This document shows positions 16,164 to 25,402 of a stretch of 64,000 bases of DNA, piece after piece (the first letter of the stretch is position 1; every line of letters starts with the position of its first letter). Origin of the DNA: Pseudomonas lundensis (GTDB taxonomy: Bacteria > Pseudomonadota > Gammaproteobacteria > Pseudomonadales > Pseudomonadaceae); contig NZ_JYKY01000029.1 in NCBI RefSeq assembly GCF_001042985.1, positions 1 to 64,000 of the forward strand, in the 5' to 3' direction. The translations under genes and the position numbers were made by a program. The notes below the pieces were generated by a model. It was not told the origin of the DNA, did no database searches, and saw only the letters and a list, made by a program, of their open reading frames with translations.

Positions 16164-18536
16164 CTAAAACTCGACGCTTTTGTCCTCATCGCCGGTTAAC
16201 AGCCGTTGTGCCAATGCCTGTTGCAGGTCTTCGAAACGCAGCGGTTTGATCAGGAAATCGGTGATGCCCTCCACCTGCGTGCGTGCCGTTTGCGCAGCGG
16301 CCTGGGACTCAAACAACGCCAGCACCGGCAAGCGGGCGCATGCGGCCAGCGTCAGCAGCTGGCTGCCCATGGATGAGCCGGACACGTGACTGAACGGGCA
16401 CGCCAGCAACACCGCATCCACGCGCTCCCGGCGCAACGTGTCGACCGCGTCTTGACCGCTTTGCGCCGTCAACACCCGGTAACCCGATTTGAGCAGCATC
16501 GCGCGTAACACCGCCGAGTTGGCGGTGTTGTCTTCTACCAGCAAAACGACGTATTGCTCGGGAAAACGCATCGGCATTTGTACGACTTGCGCTGTTTCGA
16601 GCGGCGACTCCATTTCGATGGACAGCTGAAATTGCGACCCCTGCCCCGGCTGCGAATGATGGGTCAGGCGACCGCCGAGCAGTTCAACCAAACGCCGGCA
16701 AATCGCCAGCCCGATGCCCAAGCCGCCATATTCCCGGGTCATGGACCCGTCGACCTGGAAGAAGTGCTGGTACAACTCGGCTTCTTCCTGATGGACAAAG
16801 CCGATGCCGCTGTCGATCACGTTAAAGGCCAGGTTCCAGCGACCCGGCCCGGCGGTTTTACCCGTGACGCGCAGGATGACCCCGCCCTGATGGGTGAACT
16901 TGATGGCGTTATCCAGCAAGCACTCCAGGCACTGCCGGATCTTCTGGGCATCGCCCAGCCATGTGTCAGGAAGGGTGCGGGCCACTTCGTGGGTGAAGGA
17001 AAGCCCTTTGACCCGGGCTTTTGGCCCGAACTGGTCGTGCAAACCCTGCAACAGCTCGCCCACACTGAAACGGTCACTACGGGCCGACAGGCGACCGGCT
17101 TGCAGCTCGGTCAACGTCAAAATGCCATTCACCATGCCCATCATTTCTTTGGCCGAGCCTTCAGCGGTCTGGGTGTACTGATCAAGTTCGGGCGTCATGT
17201 CCAGCGTCTTGATCAACTCCAGAGAGCCAATCACACCGTTCATGGGCGTGCGCAGCTCATGGGTCACGGTGGCCAGGAACTCGTCCTTGAGCTGGTTGGT
17301 GCGCTCCAGTTGCTGGTTCATGGCCGCCAGTTTTTGCCCGGACTCTTGCAGGGTCCGGGCTTGCAAGTCGCGCATGGCATTGATGCGGTCCGCCAGCGCC
17401 AGCGACAGCAGCCCGACTTCAATCGCCGAACCGATCTGGCTGGCATACATGGTGAGAAATACATTGGGCAGATAACCCAACACCATCAACGTGTTGACCA
17501 GGCCACCGACCAAAAAGGCGGTCCAGGCGATGACGAAATAACGCGCCACCCGCAGGCCGCGGCACCACGCCACGATCCCGGCCACAAAGATGGTGAAGAT
17601 AAAGGCCAGCGCCAGCCCGGTGGCCAGTCGCAACGAAATCGCGTAGCTGGTGGTCAGCGCCAGCACCATGACCAGCGCGCCGACCGCCATCAGCAGCATC
17701 AGCGCACGGTCGAGCCAGCGGCTGTGGCTGGCGGTATGCAGGAAGGTGCGGGCGAACTGACAGCCGAAAAAGGCTGCCGAACCGATCAGAAACGGCGTCG
17801 CCGCGTTCGCCCACCACGGGTTGTCAGGCCAGAAATACTGCACTGCGGCGCCATTGACCGACAGTTGATACAGGCCAAACGAGGCAATGTAGAAGATGTA
17901 ATAGAGGTAACTGGTGTCACGCACACTGATGTAGATAAACAGGTTGTACACCAGCATGCCGAGCAGTACGCCGTAGATCAGGCCGAGGATGTAGATGCGC
18001 ACGGGCTGGTCTTCGAGGTAGGCCTTGGCAGACCACAGCGTCAACGGCGCCTGAATGGAGCCTTCGCTGGCCAGACGCAAGTACACGGTCTGGGTGTGGC
18101 CCGGAGAGAAATTCAGCTCGAACAGGTAGTTGTTTTCTTTGACCGGGCGGCTGTCAAAGGGCAGGGCGTCGCCGGTGCTCTGCGTCAGTTCGAATGCGCC
18201 GTCGGCGTTTTGCTGATACAGGTCGATATGGTCCAGCGGCGGGTACGCCAGCTCCAGCAACCAGGACGTACTGGCTTGCGGGTCACGCGGCTGATAGTTG
18301 AAATCGACTTTAAGCCAGAACACCGAATGCGAGTAACCCGCGTTCAGGGTGTCTTTTTTATGGGGTTGCAAACGTTCAGGATGGGCCACGATATCGGCGA
18401 TGGTCGCTTGCCCGGCCACATCTTCATAGACGTGCATCTCACGGCCCAAGGGCAGGCGTTGAGTGGTTTCGTCAAAGGTGATTGCGCTGGCCAGCGCTGG
18501 CAGCCAGCCCATCAGGAAAATAAAAAAATAGCGCAT
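16164..18536 (-). CDS. ladS: hybrid sensor histidine kinase LadS, receiver lacks acceptor Asp
   Basis: A 790-residue hybrid kinase: signal peptide, periplasmic 7TMR-DISMED2 domain (about 20-165), seven transmembrane segments (about 180-385), a coiled linker, a HisKA box THELRTPMNG (His426), an ATPase domain with N box DNAIKF, DSGIGF and GGLGIGLA, then a receiver (about 662-785). Length, architecture and neighbours equal P. aeruginosa LadS, which feeds the GacS/GacA-Rsm network controlling biofilm versus virulence. In the receiver the acidic pair (LLVEDN) and Lys (LIKP) are kept, but the acceptor position reads VLLACPF: Ala712 (codon at 16401-16403) instead of Asp. Phosphorelay through this domain should therefore be impossible. 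The ATG at 18536 starts a clean signal peptide; the longer frame adds 32 unlikely residues. Confidence 0.88.
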   Translation of the reverse strand: MRYFFIFLMGWLPALASAITFDETTQRLPLGREMHVYEDVAGQATIADIVAHPERLQPHKKDTLNAGYSHSVFWLKVDFNYQPRDPQASTSWLLELAYPPLDHIDLYQQNADGAFELTQSTGDALPFDSRPVKENNYLFELNFSPGHTQTVYLRLASEGSIQAPLTLWSAKAYLEDQPVRIYILGLIYGVLLGMLVYNLFIYISVRDTSYLYYIFYIASFGLYQLSVNGAAVQYFWPDNPWWANAATPFLIGSAAFFGCQFARTFLHTASHSRWLDRALMLLMAVGALVMVLALTTSYAISLRLATGLALAFIFTIFVAGIVAWCRGLRVARYFVIAWTAFLVGGLVNTLMVLGYLPNVFLTMYASQIGSAIEVGLLSLALADRINAMRDLQARTLQESGQKLAAMNQQLERTNQLKDEFLATVTHELRTPMNGVIGSLELIKTLDMTPELDQYTQTAEGSAKEMMGMVNGILTLTELQAGRLSARSDRFSVGELLQGLHDQFGPKARVKGLSFTHEVARTLPDTWLGDAQKIRQCLECLLDNAIKFTHQGGVILRVTGKTAGPGRWNLAFNVIDSGIGFVHQEEAELYQHFFQVDGSMTREYGGLGIGLAICRRLVELLGGRLTHHSQPGQGSQFQLSIEMESPLETAQVVQMPMRFPEQYVVLLVEDNTANSAVLRAMLLKSGYRVLTAQSGQDAVDTLRRERVDAVLLACPFSHVSGSSMGSQLLTLAACARLPVLALFESQAAAQTARTQVEGITDFLIKPLRFEDLQQALAQRLLTGDEDKSVEF

Positions 18537-18824
18537 ACAGCCCCAAAATGGCCTGCCCGATTGCGTCTTTGGGCCTCCTTTCCCTTTGAGACGACGTAAA
18601 CCAGCATTACCTGTTATTCGTTTGAGGGTCACTCTAGCACAGCAGCTAATGGCAAATACACATCACGTAAACATTCAATGCAAAGCGTCTAGATCAAGCC
18701 TTACAGCGATACTGAGCCTGCAAAAATACAATCTGATACGGTAGTTTTTTCCGAAACTGACGTGAGAAAAATCGCCACACCCTGAGCCGCCCGCAAAAAC
18801 GGTTTGGTGGTAAGCTCGCGCACC
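18537..18824. promoter_or_regulatory. divergent ladS / thiD intergenic region
   Basis: A 288-base gap between divergently transcribed ladS and thiD. It is AT-rich in the middle and should hold both promoters. I see no THI-box-type riboswitch ahead of thiD, no gene and no strong hairpin. Confidence 0.5.
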
Positions 18825-19622
18825 ATGAATATCTACAGCTCTCGCCCTGTTGTCCTCTGTCTCTCCGGCCATGACCCCAGTGGTGGCGCCGGCTTGCAGG
18901 CAGATATCGAAGCCCTGCTGGCTCAAGGTTGTCACGCCGCTCCGGTGGTCACCGCCCTGACTGTGCAGAACACCGTTAACGTCAGCGATTTCCGCGTGCT
19001 GGATCGTGAGTGGGTGCTGGCGCAAGCCGCTGCCGTGCTCAGCGACTCCAACGTGGCCGCGTTCAAGCTTGGCATGCTCGGCTCTTTAGAGATGGTCGAC
19101 ACCGTCGTCGAGCTGCTCAAGGCCCACCCGCACGTGCCGATGGTCTGCGACCCGGTGCTGCGCGCAGGCGGCGGCGGGCGGCTGGGCAAGGACGAAGTGG
19201 GGTTCGCCATGCGCGAGCGCCTGCTGCCCCTGGCCACTATTGCGACCCCTAACTTGCCCGAAGCCCGCATTCTGGCCGAACTGCCGGAGGGCAGCGCCGA
19301 CGCGTGTGCCGAAAAACTCCTGCCGTACTGCAAGCACCTGCTGATTACCGGCGGGCACGGCGATGAACACGAAGTGCACAACCGCCTGTACAGCCGCGAC
19401 GGCAGCCGTCACACCTTCACGTGCTATCGCCTGCCTGGCAGCTACCACGGTTCGGGCTGCACGCTGGCCAGTACCCTCGCCGGGCGCCTGGCCATTGGCG
19501 AGCAGTTGGTCAGCGCGGTTGAAACCGCGCTCAACTACACGTGGCGCACCTTGCGTGACGCCGAGCAATTGGGTCAGGGGCAATTTGTGCCGCGCCGCTT
19601 GCCGCTGGACTTTTGCTCGTAA
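18825..19622 (+). CDS. thiD: hydroxymethylpyrimidine / phosphomethylpyrimidine kinase
   Basis: A 265-residue ribokinase-fold enzyme that phosphorylates HMP and then HMP-P, giving the pyrimidine half of thiamine. Features are SGHDPSGGAGLQADIEA at the N-terminus, CDPVLRAGGGGRLGKDE in the middle and the anion-hole/catalytic motif GSYHGSGCTLASTLAG near the C-terminus. First gene of thiD-thiE-hemL: thiE starts 17 bases after its stop. The ATG at 18825 gives the family N-terminus; a GTG seven codons earlier is open but less likely. Confidence 0.95.
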   Translation: MNIYSSRPVVLCLSGHDPSGGAGLQADIEALLAQGCHAAPVVTALTVQNTVNVSDFRVLDREWVLAQAAAVLSDSNVAAFKLGMLGSLEMVDTVVELLKAHPHVPMVCDPVLRAGGGGRLGKDEVGFAMRERLLPLATIATPNLPEARILAELPEGSADACAEKLLPYCKHLLITGGHGDEHEVHNRLYSRDGSRHTFTCYRLPGSYHGSGCTLASTLAGRLAIGEQLVSAVETALNYTWRTLRDAEQLGQGQFVPRRLPLDFCS

Positions 19623-19639
19623 CACAAGGGGCTCGCACC

Positions 19640-20263
19640 ATGAAACTGCGTGGACTTTACGCAATCACTGACAGCCAACTGCTGGCAGGCAAATGCCTGA
19701 CGTACGTGGAGGCCGCCCTTGATGGCGGTCTGACATTGCTGCAATACCGCGACAAGAGTGCAGATGACGCCGGCCGCCTGCGCGAAGCCGAGGCATTGCG
19801 CGAGCTGTGCGCACGTTACGGCGCGCAGCTGATTATCAACGATGACGCCGAGCTGGCGGCGCGGCTGGGCGTTGGCGTCCACTTGGGTCAGACCGATGGC
19901 CCGCTGAACCCGGCCCGCGCCCTGCTGGGCCGCAACGCGATCATCGGCTCGACCTGCCACAGTCAGATCGAACTGGCTCAACAGGCCGCCCAGGAAGGCG
20001 CGAGTTACGTCGCGTTTGGCCGTTTTTTCAATTCAAGCACCAAGCCCGGGGCGCCGACCGCTACGCTGGAACTCCTGGATCACGCCCGTGCGCAGCTCAC
20101 TGTGCCGATTTGCGTGATCGGCGGCATCACCCTGGAGAACGCCGCGCCACTGGTCGAACATGGCGCCGACCTGCTGGCCGTGGTGCACGGGCTGTTTGGC
20201 GCCGAGACGGCGCAGGCCGTTACCCGCCGCGCCCGTGCCTTCAACGATTTGTTGTCACTTTAA
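19640..20263 (+). CDS. thiE: thiamine-phosphate synthase
   Basis: A 207-residue TIM-barrel enzyme that joins HMP-PP and the thiazole phosphate to form thiamine phosphate. Visible family motifs are LYAITD at the start, QYRDKS (pyrophosphate/pyrimidine contacts), INDDAELAARLGVGVHLGQTD, IGSTCHS, YVAFGRFFNSSTKPGA and the glycine-rich GGITLEN. AAGGGG lies about 10 bases before the ATG. Between thiD and hemL in one operon, as in other pseudomonads. Confidence 0.95.
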   Translation: MKLRGLYAITDSQLLAGKCLTYVEAALDGGLTLLQYRDKSADDAGRLREAEALRELCARYGAQLIINDDAELAARLGVGVHLGQTDGPLNPARALLGRNAIIGSTCHSQIELAQQAAQEGASYVAFGRFFNSSTKPGAPTATLELLDHARAQLTVPICVIGGITLENAAPLVEHGADLLAVVHGLFGAETAQAVTRRARAFNDLLSL

Positions 20264-20294
20264 CTACCGAATCCTGATTCAGAGAGAGCCCACC

Positions 20295-21578
20295 ATGTCT
20301 CGTTCCGAAACCCTGTTTGCCAACGCTCAAAAACACATTCCCGGCGGCGTGAATTCGCCAGTGCGGGCCTTCAAGAGCGTCGGTGGCACCCCGCTGTTTT
20401 TCAAACACGCCGAAGGCGCCTACGTGACGGACGAAGACGACAAGCGCTACGTGGATTACGTGGGCTCGTGGGGGCCGATGATTCTGGGCCACAGCCACCC
20501 GGACGTTCTGGACGCCGTGCGTTCGCAACTGGAGCACGGCCTGTCGTACGGGGCGCCGACCGCCATGGAAACTGAAATGGCCGACCTGGTGTGCTCCATC
20601 GTGCCGTCGATGGACATGGTGCGCATGGTCAGCTCCGGCACCGAAGCCACCATGAGTGCCATCCGCCTGGCGCGTGGCTACACCGGCCGCGACAACATTC
20701 TCAAGTTTGAAGGCTGCTACCACGGTCATTCCGACAGCCTGCTGGTTAAAGCAGGCTCCGGCGCACTGACACAAGGCGTACCCAGCTCGGGCGGCGTACC
20801 GGCGGACTTCGCCAAACACACCCTGACCACCACGTTCAACGACATCAACGCCGTGGAAAAACTGCTGGCCGACGTCGGTGACACCGTCGCCTGCATCATC
20901 GTCGAGCCTGTGGCCGGCAACATGAACTGCGTGCCGCCAGCGCCGGGCTTTCTGCAAGGCCTGCGCAGCCTGTGCGACCAGCACGGCGTGGTGCTGATTT
21001 TTGATGAAGTGATGACGGGCTTCCGCGTCGCCCTCGGCGGTGCCCAGGCGCACTATGGCGTGACACCGGACTTGAGCACGTTTGGCAAAATCATCGGCGG
21101 CGGCATGCCGGTTGGCTGCTTCGGCGGCAAGCGCGAAATCATGGAATGCATCGCACCGCTGGGCCCGGTCTATCAGGCAGGCACCCTGTCCGGCAACCCG
21201 CTGGCCATGGCTGCTGGCCTGACCACGCTGCGCCTGATCAGCCGTCCGGGCTTCCACGCCGAGTTGACCGACTACACCACGCGCCTGCTCGACGGCTTGC
21301 AGGAACGGGCGGATGCGGCGGGTATCCCATTCGTTACCACCCAGGCAGGCGGCATGTTCGGCCTGTACTTCAGTGGCGCAGACGACATCGTCACCTTCGA
21401 CGACGTCATGGCCAGTGATGCCGACCTGTTCAAGCGCTTCTTCCACTTGATGCTTGAAGGCGGCGTGTACCTGGCGCCCAGTGCCTTCGAAGCGGGCTTC
21501 ACGTCCATTGCCCACGGCGATGCCGAGTTGAAGCTGACCCTGGACGCCGCAGAACGCGCATTCGCCGCCCTGAAGTGA
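20295..21578 (+). CDS. hemL: glutamate-1-semialdehyde 2,1-aminomutase
   Basis: A 427-residue PLP enzyme making 5-aminolevulinate for haem and tetrapyrroles. The PLP lysine is in STFGKIIGGGMPVG; other family parts are IPGGVNSPVRAF, SSGTEATMSAIRLARG, CYHGHSDSLL, IVEPVAGNMNCVPP and DEVMTGFRVALGG. Last gene of the thiD-thiE-hemL unit and followed at once by an intrinsic terminator. The start ATG 20295 is preceded by GAGAGAG. Confidence 0.96.
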   Translation: MSRSETLFANAQKHIPGGVNSPVRAFKSVGGTPLFFKHAEGAYVTDEDDKRYVDYVGSWGPMILGHSHPDVLDAVRSQLEHGLSYGAPTAMETEMADLVCSIVPSMDMVRMVSSGTEATMSAIRLARGYTGRDNILKFEGCYHGHSDSLLVKAGSGALTQGVPSSGGVPADFAKHTLTTTFNDINAVEKLLADVGDTVACIIVEPVAGNMNCVPPAPGFLQGLRSLCDQHGVVLIFDEVMTGFRVALGGAQAHYGVTPDLSTFGKIIGGGMPVGCFGGKREIMECIAPLGPVYQAGTLSGNPLAMAAGLTTLRLISRPGFHAELTDYTTRLLDGLQERADAAGIPFVTTQAGGMFGLYFSGADDIVTFDDVMASDADLFKRFFHLMLEGGVYLAPSAFEAGFTSIAHGDAELKLTLDAAERAFAALK

Positions 21579-21584
21579 TCCGCC

Positions 21585-21619
21585 AAAACGACAAGGGTTG
21601 TGGCCCTTGTCGTTTTTTT
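21585..21619 (+). terminator. intrinsic terminator after hemL
   Basis: ACGACAAGGG (21588-21597) pairs perfectly with CCCTTGTCGT (21604-21613) around TTGTGG, followed by a run of seven Ts ending at 21619. It closes the thiD-thiE-hemL operon. Confidence 0.95.
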
Positions 21620-21802
21620 ATGCCCGTAATGCACTGATCTTTTAACCCACTCGTCCAAAATCGTCTTAAATCAACCGATATCACGTTCGCGCAGCAGAAA
21701 AACGAGTAAAGACTTTGTAAGGTTGCCTCGGCTTATTTCATAATGCGCGCCTATACATCCCTTGGTCGGGCCCGCCCGTCTTTCAGAGGTACGTCGATTC
21801 CC

Positions 21803-22351
21803 ATGAACCGCACCGGCCGCGCCCTTGCAATGGGCTGCCTGTTGCTCCTACAGCCGTTGCTTGCTCAGGCAGGCGGTAACTCGTTGTTGATCCCGGCGAT
21901 GGGTCGCTGCACCCTCAATACTCAGCCAGAGAATCTGGAAGAGGCGCTCGCTGCGTGCGTGCAAGCGGCAAAAGGCGGGGATGCAGAAGCCGAATACGAG
22001 TTGGGCGAGTTCTACTACGACGTCAATAATCCCAAGCGCGACCTCAACCAGGCCCTGAGCTACTTCGAACAAGCGTCGCTCCAAGGCCACGCCATGGCAC
22101 AGTTCAAGCTCGGCACCATGTTCTACAAAGGTGAAGGCGTACCCGCCAACAACATTCAGGCGTATATCGTGCTGAAAATGGCGGCCGTCAATGGTGCGGA
22201 AGACGCACTGGACACCGCGGATGAAGTGGCCGAACAAATGCCCCGCGACCAGCTCGAAACCGCGACCCAGGTGCTGGGGCAAATCTTCCGCAAATACCTG
22301 ATGGAACTGCAATCGACGGACGCCCGTTCGCCGTTTTCGCCATTGCCTTGA
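21803..22351 (+). CDS. Sel1/TPR-like repeat secreted protein
   Basis: A 182-residue protein with a cleavable signal peptide (MNRTGRALAMGCLLLLQPLLAQAGG). It then has two or three Sel1-type helical repeats: the first around AAKGGDAEAEYELGEFYYD, the second around ASLQGHAMAQFKLGTMFYKGEGVPANNIQAY. AGAGG precedes the ATG at 21803; the frame extends 20 codons further upstream without family features. Such periplasmic repeat proteins usually mediate protein contacts; no specific partner can be named. Confidence 0.8.
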   Translation: MNRTGRALAMGCLLLLQPLLAQAGGNSLLIPAMGRCTLNTQPENLEEALAACVQAAKGGDAEAEYELGEFYYDVNNPKRDLNQALSYFEQASLQGHAMAQFKLGTMFYKGEGVPANNIQAYIVLKMAAVNGAEDALDTADEVAEQMPRDQLETATQVLGQIFRKYLMELQSTDARSPFSPLP

Positions 22352-22356
22352 GTTCC

Positions 22357-22373
22357 GGCAGCCCAGGGCTGCC
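22357..22373. terminator. short hairpin between convergent genes
   Basis: GGCAGC CCAGG GCTGCC forms a 6-bp GC-only stem between the Sel1-protein stop and the convergent DUF1820 gene. There is no U tract, so termination by this element alone is uncertain. Confidence 0.35.
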
Positions 22374-22401
22374 ATCTGCATGACTTATCCAGACGCGAGC
22401 C

Positions 22402-22728
22402 TTACTTCTCCGGCATCGGAAACGGAAACGGCATGACATTGCTGACGCCCCGCGCCTCGCTGATTTTGGGCGTGCCCAGGCGTTCCACTTCGTCGATGCG
22501 CACAATTGAATGCATCGGCACAAAGCTGCGCACAACGCCTTCGAACTGGGCCTTGAGTTTTTCTTCGCTCGGGTCAACGACCATTTGCGTGCGCTCACCG
22601 AAGACGAATTCTTCTACTTCCAGGAAGCCCCACAGATCACTTTGATAGATCTGTTTGGCGTACATTTCGAACACCTGTCCCTGGTTGAGGAAAATCACCT
22701 TGTAGATTGGAGCTTCACGTTTGGTCAT
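22402..22728 (-). CDS. DUF1820 family protein
   Basis: A 108-residue cytosolic protein matching the DUF1820 family (YKVIFLNQGQVFEMYAKQIYQSDLWGFLEVEEFVFGE). No signal peptide or membrane segment. The C-terminus ends in a Pro/Phe-rich tail (NVMPFPFPMPEK). Conserved in pseudomonads next to miaB; function unknown. Confidence 0.85.
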   Translation of the reverse strand: MTKREAPIYKVIFLNQGQVFEMYAKQIYQSDLWGFLEVEEFVFGERTQMVVDPSEEKLKAQFEGVVRSFVPMHSIVRIDEVERLGTPKISEARGVSNVMPFPFPMPEK

Positions 22729-22860
22729 GGAGGGCGGGTAAACATCTGAAGGTATAAAAGAGGGCGCGAACTATAGCATAGCCTCCTGACGCACAGCGCT
22801 AGGAAGCAACGGCTATGCCCCCTATAATGCGCGGTTCTTTGAACCACTTGATGAACACCC

Positions 22861-24189
22861 ATGGCCAAGAAGCTTTACATCGAAACCCACGGTTGCCAGA
22901 TGAATGAGTACGACAGCTCACGCATGGTCGATCTGCTGGGTGAACATCAGGCCCTGGAAGTCACGGCGCGCGCCGAAGACGCTGATGTGATCCTGCTTAA
23001 CACCTGTTCCATCCGCGAACGCGCCCAAGACCGGGTTTATTCGCAACTGGGCCGCTGGCGCGAGCTGAAACTGGCCAACCCGGAGATGGTAATTGCGGTT
23101 GGCGGTTGCGTGGCAAGCCAGGAAGGCGCGGCGATCCGGGATCGCGCGCCTTACGTGGACGTGGTGTTCGGTCCGCAGACCCTGCATCGCCTGCCTGAGA
23201 TGATCGACGCGGCGCGCATGACCAAGCTGCCACAGGTCGACGTTTCGTTCCCCGAGATTGAAAAGTTTGATCATTTGCCGGAACCGCGCATCGACGGCCC
23301 AAGCGCCTATGTCTCGGTAATGGAGGGGTGCAGCAAGTACTGCACGTTCTGCGTCGTACCTTATACCCGCGGCGAAGAAGTCAGCCGTCCGTTCGATGAC
23401 GTGGTAGGCGAAGTGATTCACCTGGCTGAAAACGGCGTGCGTGAAGTGACCCTGCTCGGGCAGAACGTGAACGGTTATCGCGGCCTGACCGACGACGGTC
23501 GCCTGGCCGACCTGGCGGAACTGATCCGCGTGGTGGCGGCGGTCGACGGGATCGAGCGTATCCGCTACACCACGTCGCACCCGCTGGAGTTTTCCGACAG
23601 CCTGATTCAGGCCCACGCTGAGGTCCCGGAACTGGTCAAACACCTGCATTTGCCGGTGCAGTCGGGTTCGGATCGTATTCTGTCGGCGATGAAACGCAAC
23701 CACACGGCGCTGGAATACAAGTCCAAGTTGCGCAAGCTGCGCGCCGCCGTGCCGGGTATCTGCATCAGCTCCGACTTCATCGTCGGCTTCCCCGGCGAGA
23801 CCGAAAAAGACTTCGAGCAGACCATGAAGCTGATCGAAGACGTGGGTTTCGATTTTTCTTACTCGTTCGTGTACAGCCAGCGCCCGGGCACGCCCGCCGC
23901 CGACCTTGCCGACGACACGCCCGAAGAGCGCAAGAAAGAACGCCTGAACGCCTTGCAACATCGCCTCAACCAACAAGGTTTCGAGATCAGCCGACAAATG
24001 GTGGGATCCGTCCAGCGGATTCTGGTGACCGATTACTCGAAAAAAGACCCCGGCGAACTGCAAGGGCGCACCGAGAACAACCGCATCGTCAACTTCCGCT
24101 GCGATAACCCGCAGTTGATCGGCCAGTTTGCGGACGTGCATATCGATGCCGCTCAACCCCACTCCCTGCGGGGCTCGCTGCTGAACTGA
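22861..24189 (+). CDS. miaB: tRNA-2-methylthio-N6-dimethylallyladenosine synthase
   Basis: A 442-residue radical-SAM methylthiotransferase modifying A37 of tRNAs that read UNN codons. The N-terminal UPF0004 domain supplies three Fe-S cysteines (HGCQMN, NTCSIRE, GGCVAS); the radical-SAM cluster is CSKYCTFCVVPYTRG; the C-terminal TRAM domain begins around residue 375. Heads the plus-strand run miaB-ybeZ-ybeY-corC-lnt, although 193 bases separate it from ybeZ. Confidence 0.96.
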   Translation: MAKKLYIETHGCQMNEYDSSRMVDLLGEHQALEVTARAEDADVILLNTCSIRERAQDRVYSQLGRWRELKLANPEMVIAVGGCVASQEGAAIRDRAPYVDVVFGPQTLHRLPEMIDAARMTKLPQVDVSFPEIEKFDHLPEPRIDGPSAYVSVMEGCSKYCTFCVVPYTRGEEVSRPFDDVVGEVIHLAENGVREVTLLGQNVNGYRGLTDDGRLADLAELIRVVAAVDGIERIRYTTSHPLEFSDSLIQAHAEVPELVKHLHLPVQSGSDRILSAMKRNHTALEYKSKLRKLRAAVPGICISSDFIVGFPGETEKDFEQTMKLIEDVGFDFSYSFVYSQRPGTPAADLADDTPEERKKERLNALQHRLNQQGFEISRQMVGSVQRILVTDYSKKDPGELQGRTENNRIVNFRCDNPQLIGQFADVHIDAAQPHSLRGSLLN

Positions 24190-24199
24190 GCCGACGCGC

Positions 24200-24285
24200 A
24201 GTCGCTGACCCCTGATCGTCAAGATCCTCGATGTTTAAAGGGCAGACACCTGCCTTGCGGACCATCGCAGCGGGCGTCAGCGACT
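24200..24285. repeat. long-range inverted repeat between miaB and ybeZ
   Basis: AGTCGCTGAC (24200-24209) is perfectly inverted at 24276-24285 with a 66-base interval that holds a smaller GGCAG/CTGCC hairpin. It occupies the first half of the 193-base gap. It may be an mRNA structure or coincidence; there is no U tract. Confidence 0.3.
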
Positions 24286-24382
24286 ACAGATTTTACGTGG
24301 TATCAGTAAGCCCTTTCGTCCATGACCTGCTAGCGTTATCCTTCAAACCATCTCAATTGCCTCAGGGCGGCTAAAAACGACT

Positions 24383-25402
24383 TTGAACGCACCCATCGAA
24401 CCACATCGTTTTCTCCTCGAGCCTTTTGAGGCTCGCCGCTTCGCCAATCTGTGCGGGCTATTCGACGAGCATTTACGTTTGATCGAACAGCGCATGGCCA
24501 TCGAAATCCGCAATCGCGGCAATCAATTCGAATTGATCGGCGACCCTAAAACCACCTCCTCGGCAGAACACCTGCTGCGCCGCCTGTACCGCGAAACCAA
24601 AGCCACAGAGCTGTCGCCGGACATGGTGCACCTGTTCTTGCAAGAATCTGCCGTCGAAGACCTGGCCAGCAACCCCGTGGCTGACCCCAGCGTGTCGTTG
24701 CGCACCAAAAAGGGCATGATTCGCCCTCGCGGCATCAATCAGCAGCGCTACGTCAAAGAGATTCTGGGCAACGACATCAACTTCGGTATCGGGCCGGCAG
24801 GTACGGGTAAAACCTATCTGGCCGTGGCGTGTGCCGTGGATGCCCTGGAGCGCGAGCAGATCCGTCGCATCCTGCTGGTACGTCCGGCGGTCGAAGCGGG
24901 CGAAAAGCTCGGCTTCCTGCCCGGCGACCTGTCGCAGAAAATCGATCCGTACCTGCGTCCTTTATATGACGCCCTGTACGAGATGCTCGGCTTTGAATAC
25001 GTGGCCAAGCTCATTGAGCGCCAGATCATCGAAGTCGCGCCGCTGGCCTATATGCGCGGCCGGACGCTCAACAACAGCTTCATCATCCTCGACGAGAGCC
25101 AGAACACCACCGTCGAGCAAATGAAGATGTTCCTGACCCGCATCGGCTTCGGCTCCACCGCCGTGATTACCGGTGACATTACCCAGATCGACCTGCCTAA
25201 AGGCACCAAATCCGGGCTCAACCATGTCATCGAAGTGCTCAAGGACGTACCGGGCATCAGCTTTACGCATTTCCAGTCCAAAGACGTCGTGCGCCATCCA
25301 TTGGTGCAGCGCATCGTGGAGGCTTATGGCCGCTACGAGCAGGAAGCCGCCGACAAATTGGCCGCCCTGCCAGCTGCCAAGGATTACCGCCACGATGCTT
25401 GA
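24383..25402 (+). CDS. ybeZ: PhoH-like ATPase YbeZ
   Basis: A 339-residue PhoH-family P-loop protein. Walker A is GPAGTGKTYLA (around residue 140), followed by LVRPAVEAGEKLGFLPGD and the Walker B IILDESQNTT. The only start giving the family N-terminus is a TTG at 24383 with AGGGCGG upstream. It overlaps ybeY by 8 bases, matching the functional link between the two proteins in ribosome quality control and RNA processing. Confidence 0.92.
   Translation: MNAPIEPHRFLLEPFEARRFANLCGLFDEHLRLIEQRMAIEIRNRGNQFELIGDPKTTSSAEHLLRRLYRETKATELSPDMVHLFLQESAVEDLASNPVADPSVSLRTKKGMIRPRGINQQRYVKEILGNDINFGIGPAGTGKTYLAVACAVDALEREQIRRILLVRPAVEAGEKLGFLPGDLSQKIDPYLRPLYDALYEMLGFEYVAKLIERQIIEVAPLAYMRGRTLNNSFIILDESQNTTVEQMKMFLTRIGFGSTAVITGDITQIDLPKGTKSGLNHVIEVLKDVPGISFTHFQSKDVVRHPLVQRIVEAYGRYEQEAADKLAALPAAKDYRHDA

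Noticed and set aside
16554..18599. 681-codon plus-strand open frame opposite ladS
   Set aside because: It is an antisense shadow produced by GC-rich third positions; composition is Arg/Gln/His-rich and no domain is recognisable, while the minus strand encodes a complete sensor kinase.
18640..18824. Possible TPP riboswitch ahead of thiD
   Set aside because: I looked for the conserved CUGAGA and ACCUG-type segments in the right order and did not find a convincing pair.
20241..21515. 424-codon minus-strand open frame opposite hemL
   Set aside because: Fully antisense to a well-conserved enzyme, with His/Gln/Val-rich composition and no family features.
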